Assembly (NCBI GenBank): GCA_003169695.1
Contig: PNAS01000048.1
Location: forward strand, 1-64,000
Direction: 5' to 3'
From: Spartobacteria bacterium
Lineage (GTDB): Bacteria > Verrucomicrobiota > Verrucomicrobiia > Chthoniobacterales > UBA10450
DNA: 64,000 nucleotides
Shown piece after piece: positions 44,784 to 53,420 of the stretch. Each line of letters starts with the position of its first letter. The stretch's first letter is position 1. The position numbers were made by a program, and so were the translations under genes. Below the pieces are notes generated by a model. It had not been told where the DNA came from and did not search any database. It saw only the letters and a list, made by a program, of their open reading frames with translations.

Positions 44784-47113
44784 GTTGGAGAGAGTGTCCT
44801 CGAAAATGCGCCCCAAAACTTGCGCGCCTGATCAAGGAGCATGAACTCGCGCTCCGCGAGCGCAAGCGCGTTCATGGCAATATCCGCTCGCGCTTGCCCA
44901 GTCAATCCGGCAAGCACTTGAGCGATCTCGTCCGGCGCCAGGCTGGTGAGCAAAACCGCCGCTTTGTTCCTGTTCAATAAGTCGTAAGCCGCGGAGTTGG
45001 CCGGGCCGTGATACAAAATCGGAACGCCGCTGCCGGCATAGGTCACCATTTTTGTGGAGAGACTATACCGGGCGAACTTCTCGTGCACCGCGCCAAAGGG
45101 GATGGGCATGTAAAGAAGATCGGCGCTCTCCATATCCCGCCTCACCTGCGCTTCGTTCGCAAAGGGCAGAATGGTCACTGCTTTCGCGCCGTCCACGACC
45201 TGCGAGCGAATGTGTTCGCAGCGGCATGTCAGACGGACGCTGATCGATGGATGTTGGCGCTCGAAAATGCCAACGCCATCGAGCAGGGCGCGGAGGTTGC
45301 GCTCATACGCCATGTGAAACAGTCCCATGAAGTAAATTCTTAACTCGCTCGAATCGGTGTCGACCCGAGGCGCTGTCAAGTCGCTCAGACCGTCGGTGAC
45401 GACATGATAATCACGCACGCCGTATCGCTCACAATATTCACGGCCCAATGCTTCGGAGATAACGAAGCGGGCGGAAGCATCACGCCAGGCGTTGCGCATG
45501 GCCACTTCGCGGTGTGCGCGCCGGTCCGCACCCGCCGCCGTATAGGCAATGTCGTCATGCATACTGATGAAAAACGGCAGCGCCAACTCACGCGCGACTG
45601 CGTGGACCTGCGCAAAATCAAGTCCCGCGTGCGGCACCGCATGAATCGCGTGCGCGCCCAGTTTCACGCACAACTCTTTCAATCGCCGGCGAAATATCGG
45701 CGCGAAAAACGGCGCCGTGAATTTCGGAATGGTGGCGAGCCGGCTGTGTTCGATCCGCCCCCAGGCGGGGCGGCTATGCAGATACATTTCATTTGCCCAG
45801 GCTTTTGGCCGTTCGGGTGAAGTGCAAATGCTCTGCCATGCGAACGGAGCGCGCTCGAGCAACGCCCGCAAAATGCGGGCGCCGCCGCCGGCCGATCCGA
45901 GGCTGAACGGTTGCACGAACAAGATCTTTCCCGCTGAACCGCCTGCCAGCGCGGCGCGGTAGGCGCTGAGCGTCGTCTGCGCGATCACAGACCAGGAAAA
46001 CTCCGTAGCCGCTTGCGCGCTGCGCCGGAACAATTCTTGATAACCATCGAGATCGAGTTGCAGGATCGCGCAGATTTTCTCGGCGAACGCATCGATGTCG
46101 CCTTTCGGGACGAGAAGCTCGGGCAAACGCCCGCTAAGCAGATCGCGCGGTCCGGCGGTCTCGTAGGCAATCGTCGGGATGCCGGCCGCGAGTTGCTCTA
46201 ACACTGCTAGGCCAAATCCTTCGGCGTAGCTCGGAAATGCACCGACGGTGCAATCCGCCAGCAAACCCGGCAGATCGTCGGGTTGATAGTCGGAAATAAA
46301 TTCCACGCCTTCGAGGGGATCGAGCCGGAGGTCCGCGAGGATCGCCTTCGAATCGACCATCGTGCCGAGAAACCGAAATTGGGCCTTGGGAACGCGCGCG
46401 CGAATCCGCCGGATGATCCCGGACCAGTCCCGCGCACCCTTTCTCGCGCCCCACATTCCGATGAAACAAATTCTCTGTTGCGCCAGACGGATCTCCGCGA
46501 CCGCCGCAGCCTGGAGAAAAGCCCGACGGCGTTCAACGGTCAATCCGTACGGTTGCACCAGGATCGGAAGATCCGCTCTTGTCTCCTGGCGCAAACAAAC
46601 AGCTTCCTCTTCATTCGGAAGATTGATCAGGTCGGCATGACGGACCGCGTTGTCCGAAGCGTGGAGCAACCGCCGCCGCGTGAGCGCGTAAAAAATTCGC
46701 CCAAGAAATTTGCCCTTCGGCCGGCCCGGCCATCGCTTCTCGACGCTCCGATCGAATTGCTCGTAGAGCCGGTACAAACCGACTGAACGCGCGACGAGCA
46801 AACCGTGGAATCTGAGCTTCCTCTTGGAAAATGGGAGCACACCAATCAGCGCATCGACCACGTCAAAACGCGCGCCGTTTTTCCTGACGAAGGCCGCCGC
46901 CTTATAGGAAAAGAGAAGCTGTCGAATCGTAAATTTTGCCGAGGAGGCGGGGGCATCGGGAAAGGCGTCGGAAAGACTGTATTTCTCGACTACGTGGCCG
47001 GAGGCCCGCCATTGTTCGGCGAGTTCCATGTAGATTCGCACGGCGCCAAGGCGGGAATCCCAGGGGAGATTTACCACCACCAAGATACGAAGCGGATTGT
47101 CGTGGAGCGCCAT
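44780..47113 (-). CDS. Fused double glycosyltransferase (two GT-B modules)
   Basis: From the ATG at 47113 the protein has 777 residues, about twice one glycosyltransferase. Module 1 (about 1-390) has ILVVVNLPWDSRLGAVRIYM and the donor site AFPSYAEGFGLAVLEQLAAG with two Glu. Module 2 (about 395-777) restarts with GKILFVQPFSLGSAGGGARI and has MGLFHMAYERNLRALLDGVG and a donor site segment LYMPIPFGAVHEKFARYSLS. The two modules probably add two successive sugars. The start is two bases after the previous gene's stop, and the end overlaps the next gene by four bases. Confidence 0.8.
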   Translation of the reverse strand: MALHDNPLRILVVVNLPWDSRLGAVRIYMELAEQWRASGHVVEKYSLSDAFPDAPASSAKFTIRQLLFSYKAAAFVRKNGARFDVVDALIGVLPFSKRKLRFHGLLVARSVGLYRLYEQFDRSVEKRWPGRPKGKFLGRIFYALTRRRLLHASDNAVRHADLINLPNEEEAVCLRQETRADLPILVQPYGLTVERRRAFLQAAAVAEIRLAQQRICFIGMWGARKGARDWSGIIRRIRARVPKAQFRFLGTMVDSKAILADLRLDPLEGVEFISDYQPDDLPGLLADCTVGAFPSYAEGFGLAVLEQLAAGIPTIAYETAGPRDLLSGRLPELLVPKGDIDAFAEKICAILQLDLDGYQELFRRSAQAATEFSWSVIAQTTLSAYRAALAGGSAGKILFVQPFSLGSAGGGARILRALLERAPFAWQSICTSPERPKAWANEMYLHSRPAWGRIEHSRLATIPKFTAPFFAPIFRRRLKELCVKLGAHAIHAVPHAGLDFAQVHAVARELALPFFISMHDDIAYTAAGADRRAHREVAMRNAWRDASARFVISEALGREYCERYGVRDYHVVTDGLSDLTAPRVDTDSSELRIYFMGLFHMAYERNLRALLDGVGIFERQHPSISVRLTCRCEHIRSQVVDGAKAVTILPFANEAQVRRDMESADLLYMPIPFGAVHEKFARYSLSTKMVTYAGSGVPILYHGPANSAAYDLLNRNKAAVLLTSLAPDEIAQVLAGLTGQARADIAMNALALAEREFMLLDQARKFWGAFSRTLSPT

Positions 47114-47115
47114 TA

Positions 47116-47964
47116 TCAACGGGTCCGCCGGGCGATCGTTGTCCAAAACTTGTGCCGCACGGGATTGACGTAGTGACGCAGCGCCAGGTCGCGACAGGCG
47201 TAACGATCTGGGTAGACGAACTGATCGTCCAGCTGCAGAACGTACTTCCGGTCATCCAGTGGCAACGCGCCATTCGCGTGCATCGTCAGATGCGTCATCG
47301 TTTGGTTCGTGAAAAAATCTGGCAATCCCTGAAGCTCCAGGAACCGGCGGACCGCCAGCGCCCAGTCGAGTTTTTCGAAAAGGAGCAGAACGCCGGTGTT
47401 CACGGGTTGCGCTTTTTCTGCATCGCCGCGGAAGAGGCGTTCGTCAGCCGAAAGCCGACAGTCCGCGAGATAGAACGCCGGCGCACCGCCGCTTTTCGCG
47501 AGCCGAATGAGATCTTTCGCGCCGGGGAAAAAGAGCACGTCGGAATCAACATATAAAGTTGGCCCATCGACGGGCAGCGACATGACCAAGGCCAGTTGTT
47601 TGCCCGTTGGATAGGTGGTGAGATATGGATAAATCTTCGCGGGAAGGTTCTGGGGCAGCCAGTGCGCGGAACCAGAAATTGAGATAACAGAATCGAGACT
47701 CTTCAGGATGCCGCTGCTGCGGCCAGACAATGTTCCGTCGGAGACAACTGTGAACCGTTTTGGCCGTCCGACATGTTTCAGGAATGAGCGAATGGAGGCG
47801 ACCTGCTCCGGCAAGGTGCTCTCGCCGGAATAGGCGAAGACGTTGAACGGAACTTCAGCGCCGTCCGGAATGCGCCGGCGCGCAAGCGACGGCAGGAACG
47901 AGCGATAAATCGTTCGTGTCGCGCTTCCCTCGACCCGGGCGAGATGATAGCCGTAGTTTGGCAT
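47116..47964 (-). CDS. GT-A-type glycosyltransferase, GT8-like
   Basis: The 282-residue protein has a DxD motif in GPTLYVDSDVLFFPGAKDL and the PVNTGVLLLFEK segment typical of GT8-like retaining enzymes. A C-terminal HYVNPVRHKFW could be the acceptor/metal His. The family cannot be fixed beyond GT-A with nucleotide-sugar binding. It lies 88 bases downstream of the Wzc gene and two bases before the double transferase. Confidence 0.75.
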   Translation of the reverse strand: MPNYGYHLARVEGSATRTIYRSFLPSLARRRIPDGAEVPFNVFAYSGESTLPEQVASIRSFLKHVGRPKRFTVVSDGTLSGRSSGILKSLDSVISISGSAHWLPQNLPAKIYPYLTTYPTGKQLALVMSLPVDGPTLYVDSDVLFFPGAKDLIRLAKSGGAPAFYLADCRLSADERLFRGDAEKAQPVNTGVLLLFEKLDWALAVRRFLELQGLPDFFTNQTMTHLTMHANGALPLDDRKYVLQLDDQFVYPDRYACRDLALRHYVNPVRHKFWTTIARRTR

Positions 47965-48052
47965 CGGTCATCCAAGCGCGCGGCGCAGATTGAGCGCGAC
48001 CTGAGGCCACCTCCGACCCGCGGCAATGACGGCCCGGAATTTGGAACGCGCG

Positions 48053-50209
48053 CTACGAGGACTGAATCTGTTTCGGCCGAGTATGAAGCGATGCAGCCAC
48101 CCCGTCATGTTCCTCAACCGGCGCCGGCGTATTGTAGTACTCCGAATACTGGTAGTAATAATATTCCGGCAGCGACGTATCGACGTAGTTCAAAATGACG
48201 CCTGGCACATTCACCTGGCGATTGTAAAGCAGCTCGAGCGATTTCCTGATCAGGCGCGCGGAGGTGTAGGAGAGCCGCACAACAAAGAGGGTCGCGTCGA
48301 TCTTCGGCGCCAAGCTGGTGGAATCGTCCGCGGCCAGAACGGGCGAGCTGTCGATGATAATGTAATCGTAGTGACTGTACATCTCCTTCAAAAGCTGATC
48401 CGTCGATTCACGCAGAAGGTGCTCACTCGGCTGCCCGAGTGTCTTGCCGCGCGGCATGAGGAAGAGGCTCGGGTAGGAAGTCGGCACAACGACTTCTTGC
48501 CAGTTCACCTCTTGTTTCAGGACTTCTGAGAAACCGATCTTCGATGAGATTCCGAACGCTTCCCGGAGAGCGCCACGGCGGAGATCGCCGTCAATGAGCA
48601 GGGTGCGCGCGCCTGACAGCGCCATCGTGATCGCCAGATTGGAGGAGATCGTCGATTTGCCTTCGTTCGGAACAGAGCTGGTGATCAGGAGCGTCTTCGG
48701 CCGGGGTCCTTCGTACGGCATGAAGAAAATCGAAGAGCGGATGTTACGATATGATTCGGCGATGACGTGGCGCGCATCATCGGGCTGAAGCAGTGTGACT
48801 CTGCCCTTGGTCTTTTCCTTCGGAATCTGCCCGAGAACATTTTCAGAGAACTGGTGTTGAAATTCGCCAAAGGAAGCCATGCGGTCGTCGATCCGGTCGA
48901 GCAGGAGCAGGATTCCGATGCCCGCGAGTCCACCGCAGCCGAGACCGATAAGAAGACTCTTGAGCAATCCGGGGCGCACGGACATCGGCGGACCCGCCAT
49001 CTCCATGATGGAGATCTGATCGCCGCCATCGACGCTTTGTGAGACGTTAACTTCCTTGAGGTTGTTCGTCAGGCGATCGTAAAGCGTTTTCAGGCGATCG
49101 ACTTTTCCCTTAACGCGGTTGAACTGCGCGAGCCGCTGACTCAAATCGAGGGCTTTGCTCTCCCACTCCTTGATGTTGCTTTGCAGGTTCTCCATCTGTT
49201 TGCCGATGGACTTGCGACGGGTTTCAAGTTTTTCCACGGTGTCCGCCCGGTACAGCTTGATCAGGTTTTCTGACTTCGCGATCTCATCGTTAAGCTTGAT
49301 GATTTTCGGATGCTTGGGGCGCAAGTCCTTGGAGAGGGTGTCTTTTTCCGCCCGGAGTAATTGCAACGCCTGCTTCGCTTTCAGGTAATCGGCCTCAGGC
49401 CCTACGTCGGAAAAAGGCATTCCGCCGCTCTGATCGTCGGCTGGTTGCGCACCGGCGGAAGCATCCGGCCTGGTCTTTTGAGTACGATCCAAATTTTGAT
49501 CCAGATCAAGCAGACTGAGGAGATCGTATTCCGTTTTGAGGGAGGCGTATTGCTGGTTCAACCGCACGAGATAAGCGGCCGCGCTATTCCCTTCTTCCTG
49601 AATGAAGCCGATATTATTCTGCTTCTGAAATTCGAGCATTTCGTCTTCGCCGTTCCGCAGATCTTTTTCCACCGAGATGAGCTGCTCGGTAATCGCGGTT
49701 GTGACGTTATGCCCCTGGTCTTCACGCATTCCTTTTTTGAAATCGAGATACTTCTGCATGAGCGCGTTGAGGTAGGCCTGGGTGTATTCGGCGGTGCTGC
49801 CGATCGCTTGCAGGTCAAAAATCGAGGTGCGCGGCTTCTGCGCAACCGTGATCTCGACCAGCACCGGTTGCATTTCCGGGTGGGTCGAGCGAACGAACGC
49901 TTCGGCGCTGCGCCGCACCTCCGCACTCTGCATGAGCTGGATCTGGGTGCCGTAAAAATTCACGTTGTCTTCGCTGTAGACCGCGCTTTGGCTGATATTC
50001 AATTTGCCAGCGAGCATCATCTTGCTCGCGGAAAGGAAGGATGGCGGCGTCTGGTAAATCAGCCAGGCCTGGACAAAAAGCCCGAGACAAATCGTCAAGA
50101 CCGGGATCCACCAGCGTCGCAGGAGCAGCGATTTGTAACGATGGAGTCGCGTGATGAACGAAGTGCTCCAGGATGCGGAGCTGGGACGATCGGGGGCCGA
50201 GGCTTGCAT
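48053..50209 (-). CDS. Polysaccharide co-polymerase/tyrosine autokinase (Wzc-like)
   Basis: The 718-residue protein has membrane segments at about 33-52 and 414-437 that enclose a coiled-coil periplasmic domain. The cytoplasmic BY-kinase has Walker A SSVPNEGKST (511-520), Walker A' LLIDGDLRR (537-545) and Walker B IIIDSS (617-622). The C-terminal tail is rich in tyrosine: seven Tyr between 683 and 692. Autophosphorylation there would regulate oligomerisation and export. The Wza-like gene precedes it with three bases between, as expected for export partners. The tail past residue 692 is not conserved. Confidence 0.93.
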   Translation of the reverse strand: MQASAPDRPSSASWSTSFITRLHRYKSLLLRRWWIPVLTICLGLFVQAWLIYQTPPSFLSASKMMLAGKLNISQSAVYSEDNVNFYGTQIQLMQSAEVRRSAEAFVRSTHPEMQPVLVEITVAQKPRTSIFDLQAIGSTAEYTQAYLNALMQKYLDFKKGMREDQGHNVTTAITEQLISVEKDLRNGEDEMLEFQKQNNIGFIQEEGNSAAAYLVRLNQQYASLKTEYDLLSLLDLDQNLDRTQKTRPDASAGAQPADDQSGGMPFSDVGPEADYLKAKQALQLLRAEKDTLSKDLRPKHPKIIKLNDEIAKSENLIKLYRADTVEKLETRRKSIGKQMENLQSNIKEWESKALDLSQRLAQFNRVKGKVDRLKTLYDRLTNNLKEVNVSQSVDGGDQISIMEMAGPPMSVRPGLLKSLLIGLGCGGLAGIGILLLLDRIDDRMASFGEFQHQFSENVLGQIPKEKTKGRVTLLQPDDARHVIAESYRNIRSSIFFMPYEGPRPKTLLITSSVPNEGKSTISSNLAITMALSGARTLLIDGDLRRGALREAFGISSKIGFSEVLKQEVNWQEVVVPTSYPSLFLMPRGKTLGQPSEHLLRESTDQLLKEMYSHYDYIIIDSSPVLAADDSTSLAPKIDATLFVVRLSYTSARLIRKSLELLYNRQVNVPGVILNYVDTSLPEYYYYQYSEYYNTPAPVEEHDGVAASLHTRPKQIQSS

Positions 50210-50212
50210 AAA

Positions 50213-50896
50213 TTACATGTTGATCAGACGCTGCGGGACGTAGATCTGATCGTCCGGTTGCAGGACCACATCTTCTTCCGTGTGGCCTTCCTCGATCACG
50301 CGTTTCAAATCCACGACATAATCTTTGCCGCCTTTGCGCGTTAGTTTCACTTTTCGCTTGTTGGCAAAATCGCCGAAACCACCCGCGCGAATGATTGCTT
50401 TGCTCACGGTGTAAGATTCGTCGGCCGGAATTTCCTGCGGCCCCTGCCCCTTCACGGAGCCATAAACGTAGATCCTCCCGCGAGACTTCTCGCTGATGTG
50501 ATCGACCGCGAGAATGACCGTGGCGTGATAGTAATATTCACGCTCGAGCGAAGCCTTGATGGCATAAGCCAGTTCTTTGCAACTCTTGCCCGCCGCCTGC
50601 ACGAGCCCGACGTAAGGAACTTCCAGCTCGCCGCTGTCATTAACGCGCAAATGCTGGGATTCGTTGTCGCGATCCTCGACAACGCGGAAGCTGACGTAAT
50701 CGTTAGACCCGAGTCTCTTTTTGTCGTCGAGCACCGTCATGGAATTGGTTCGCATGACCGTGCTGGTCGTCGCAGGTTCGACGGGAGCTGCTTTGGGAAT
50801 CGGAGGCGGCATTCCCGGGCTGGTTTCCTGCGCCAAAAGCGGCATCGGCCCCGCGAGGGAGGCAGCGGCGAGGAATGTAAAAACCAAGGTTCTCAT
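50213..50896 (-). CDS. Polysaccharide export protein (Wza-like)
   Basis: The 227-residue protein starts with a signal peptide (MRTLVFTFLAAASLAGPMPLLAQE) and has no lipobox Cys, unlike E. coli Wza. The export domain reads SNDYVSFRVVEDRD followed by VNDSGELEVPYVGLVQAAG, and an SLBB-type domain follows (IYVYGSVKGQGPQEIPADE, ending DDQIYVPQRLINM). It is shorter than Wza, which has three ring domains and a C-terminal barrel. The outer-membrane helices are missing, so the adjacent barrel protein may provide the pore. It precedes the Wzc gene by three bases. Confidence 0.88.
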   Translation of the reverse strand: MRTLVFTFLAAASLAGPMPLLAQETSPGMPPPIPKAAPVEPATTSTVMRTNSMTVLDDKKRLGSNDYVSFRVVEDRDNESQHLRVNDSGELEVPYVGLVQAAGKSCKELAYAIKASLEREYYYHATVILAVDHISEKSRGRIYVYGSVKGQGPQEIPADESYTVSKAIIRAGGFGDFANKRKVKLTRKGGKDYVVDLKRVIEEGHTEEDVVLQPDDQIYVPQRLINM

Positions 50897-50914
50897 GCAA
50901 TTGCAATTGTCTCC

Positions 50915-52288
50915 TTAGAAACTGTAGGTGCCATCAAACGAGACGCGATTCTGGCTGTAATCGCGCAGCAGCTGATCTGAATCTTTCTGTGTGTATTGGT
51001 AACGAAGTCCAAGCGTGACGTGCTGCGTCAGCTGATAGCCAAGCGACAACGCGCCGCCGTATCGGTGGACGTGTTCCGCGACGAAAGGATTGAAAAGAAG
51101 CGCCCCAGGAACGGGAACAAAGAGCGGACCGCTTCCGCCGGAATCATCCGCGTCCTCATAAAATAATTCCGTCGAAAGCAGGGTGTGATAAAGAATGTTC
51201 CAGTTCGCAGTGTGCCGAACGTAGTTCAACTTTATGTAGTTCGAATTGATGCCCAGCTGCGTTTCGTGGCCCGCGGAAATGCTTTGGGTGAGCACGGAGT
51301 TGACGCGGTGGGAGAGCAGCGCGTTCGCATAATAATCGTTGAGGTCATGCGGATCATCGACCAGGCCCGTATTATCGAAATCGATTTTCTGATAGCCGCC
51401 GGCGACACGCAATTTCAGATTGGTCGTGATCTGCATTTCAAGAAAAGCACCCGCGCTATATGTTTTCGAATCATTGAGAATATTCTGGTCGTAGTACGTG
51501 TCGACGAAGGCGGCTTCGGGGCCGACGCTAATCGTCGAAGTCGGGGTGAAAGCGATCGAGCCGTTAACCATCTCCGCGTTGCGATTGAGATAATCGAAAT
51601 CGGAAGTGGTCGAGATGAAATTGTAGTGGTCGTAACCAATGGTCGCGACGGCTGCATTCAAATCCCAGAGGACCGAGAGGCCCGCGGTGTTCTGGAAGCG
51701 GCCATAATCGGCGACGTTGCTCAGAGTCGCCTCCGCCACGGGATCCTGTTCGAGCGAAAAGCGATCGTGGAGATTGATCCGGAAATCGCCCACGAAAATG
51801 TCGAACGCAATCTGTGAGCCAGGGTTTATAAGCACGCCGTTGGTATTGTAGCTCGAGTGATCCATGTAGAAGGCGTAGCCGATACCCACGTCCAGCTTGA
51901 GGGTGTTGAGCTGGGTAATGGGCCAAAGGGCGTTGACGTTCACCTGCGGACGGATGATGAAATCACTCTGCCGCTGAGTAGTCACCAGAACGGGCCCCGT
52001 GGGGCTCGGGAGGAGGGCGGTGGCGTCTTCGGCCAGATTGATGTTGTCGTTGTACTCGACGCCGATGGTCGCGCTGAAACGCAGCTTCATGGGTCCGAGT
52101 TCCAGATTATAAGGAATCTTGTCAATGGTTTGACGGCGCGCCTCAGAGGCCTCTTCGCCCGCAAGCGAGGGGCGAACGGCGTCCTGCGCCCGAACGATCG
52201 GCGCCGCGAAGAGCAGCAAAACGAGAAGGGCGAGGCCGATTTTTCCGGCAGAAAAGGCGGGAGAGTTAAGGGTTGCTTGACGGCTCAT
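50915..52288 (-). CDS. Outer-membrane beta-barrel protein
   Basis: The 457-residue protein has a signal peptide ending AAPIVRAQD and a series of alternating amphipathic strands (for example LRFSATIGVEYNDNINLAE, LKLDVGIGYAFYMDHS, HVTLGLRYQYTQKDSD). It ends in Phe (RVSFDGTYSF), the signature recognised by BAM. It resembles barrels found at the start of verrucomicrobial and proteobacterial exopolysaccharide operons. It is the first gene of the operon, 18 bases before the Wza-like gene, and probably forms or supports the export pore. Confidence 0.85.
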   Translation of the reverse strand: MSRQATLNSPAFSAGKIGLALLVLLLFAAPIVRAQDAVRPSLAGEEASEARRQTIDKIPYNLELGPMKLRFSATIGVEYNDNINLAEDATALLPSPTGPVLVTTQRQSDFIIRPQVNVNALWPITQLNTLKLDVGIGYAFYMDHSSYNTNGVLINPGSQIAFDIFVGDFRINLHDRFSLEQDPVAEATLSNVADYGRFQNTAGLSVLWDLNAAVATIGYDHYNFISTTSDFDYLNRNAEMVNGSIAFTPTSTISVGPEAAFVDTYYDQNILNDSKTYSAGAFLEMQITTNLKLRVAGGYQKIDFDNTGLVDDPHDLNDYYANALLSHRVNSVLTQSISAGHETQLGINSNYIKLNYVRHTANWNILYHTLLSTELFYEDADDSGGSGPLFVPVPGALLFNPFVAEHVHRYGGALSLGYQLTQHVTLGLRYQYTQKDSDQLLRDYSQNRVSFDGTYSF

Positions 52289-52610
52289 AGGGTGTCAATC
52301 CGATTTAGGGTTAGCAGATGTGATACCAAACGTTGGGATTGCAAATTAGCGATCCCCACACCTCAACCGATGTCGGCAGAGAATTGATTTGGAATAAGAA
52401 TTTGTTGTTTCAGTGTTTCTCAGTTAACGGCGATTTCTCTATCAAAAGGAGCAATCCACAGCAAGCTAAATCGCCCGCATTTCTCGATGTGGATGCGATT
52501 ATCGCGTAAATCTAATTCGTTTTACCAGAATCGGGTAAGATGCAGCCAGTTGGGAAGCTTGTCGTAAAAATTCTAAAGCTGGCGCGCTCTAAGCTTGGAT
52601 TGGGACCATC
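52289..52610. promoter_or_regulatory. Divergent intergenic region upstream of the polysaccharide operon
   Basis: This 322-base AT-richer gap lies between the outer-membrane barrel gene (-) and the secreted protein gene (+). It is the only gap in front of the 21-kb operon, so the operon promoter must lie here or within the barrel gene. Several A/T tracts are visible (for example ATTTGGAATAAGAATTTG near 52390) but I could not identify a clear sigma-70 pair or operator palindrome. Confidence 0.5.
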
Positions 52611-53369
52611 ATGAGCCGGTTCCGTCCAATCAATTTCGGTCGCATCGTTTTGAGCATTCTCGGCGCGCTCGCTTTTTCCGGCGCCCTGATCCAGCCGAGT
52701 CTTGTCGCCGGCGTGGCCACGGCCGCGGAAGAGAATCGCGGCGCGAAGATCGATTGCATCACACCGGATGGCCGGCTCGTCGCCGTCTCCGGTGCGGGCG
52801 GGAAGAATTCAAGTGCGGCGGCGTTGATTGTGGATGACGACACCCTCAGTTGCCCGCTTCAGGAAGGCGAAACGACCTTCATCATCTTATTCCCGAAAAC
52901 GTCGCTGCTCGACCGCTTCACTTTCATAAACGAAAACGCCGAGGTGCAAGGCGAGATGAAGATCGCCGTTTCCAATTACCGGCTTCCCGCCGACAGCCCA
53001 AAATGGACTGATGTAAGCGGGAAGACCGCCTTCACTAGCAAACGGCTTTTCAATCTTTCGATGGTCGGAGTGGAAGCGCGATACGTGAAGCTCTCTTTCC
53101 ATGTCGAAAAAGGGCACCGCATCGCGGCGCTGGGTCCTTTCGGCGGTATCCCGCTCGAGAAACTTGCGAACCGCCGGAACGTGCTCAACTTCAATTTCGC
53201 AAACGCTTTCCGCGACCTGCCACTTTCGATCCTCAACTCCAGTGAAGTGCCGGATGTCGACGCCGGCAACTCGACCGGGATGCGCCTCCCTGGCGAAGGC
53301 GGACTCGATTCTAGCAAGAAGCTCGCGACGCTCGCTAACCCGCCGCTGCTCGCGATCGTCAGCCAGTAA
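52611..53369 (+). CDS. Secreted protein with discoidin-like beta-sandwich region
   Basis: The 252-residue protein has a signal peptide-like start (IVLSILGALAFSGALI). The middle, from about 75 to 185, reads like a beta-sandwich carbohydrate-binding fold: DRFTFINENAEVQGEMKIAV, then SKRLFNLSMVGVEARYVKLSF. That pattern is seen in F5/8 type C domains. The C-terminal third is low in structure and Ser/Asn-rich. It diverges from the polysaccharide operon and could bind the exported glycan, but that is inference; I do not recognise a named family. It converges with the SDR gene, leaving 51 bases. Confidence 0.7.
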   Translation: MSRFRPINFGRIVLSILGALAFSGALIQPSLVAGVATAAEENRGAKIDCITPDGRLVAVSGAGGKNSSAAALIVDDDTLSCPLQEGETTFIILFPKTSLLDRFTFINENAEVQGEMKIAVSNYRLPADSPKWTDVSGKTAFTSKRLFNLSMVGVEARYVKLSFHVEKGHRIAALGPFGGIPLEKLANRRNVLNFNFANAFRDLPLSILNSSEVPDVDAGNSTGMRLPGEGGLDSSKKLATLANPPLLAIVSQ

Positions 53370-53420
53370 GCTGATCGATCCAGACGATTTCGTCCGGGAT
53401 TTCGGGGCTAAGATCCCGCC

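Noticed and set aside
23033-52288. Genomic island or prophage boundaries around the polysaccharide block
   Set aside because: No integrase, transposase, tRNA junction or flanking direct repeat is visible at the edges; the tRNA-Ser is 20 kb away. Composition looks similar to the flanks by eye.
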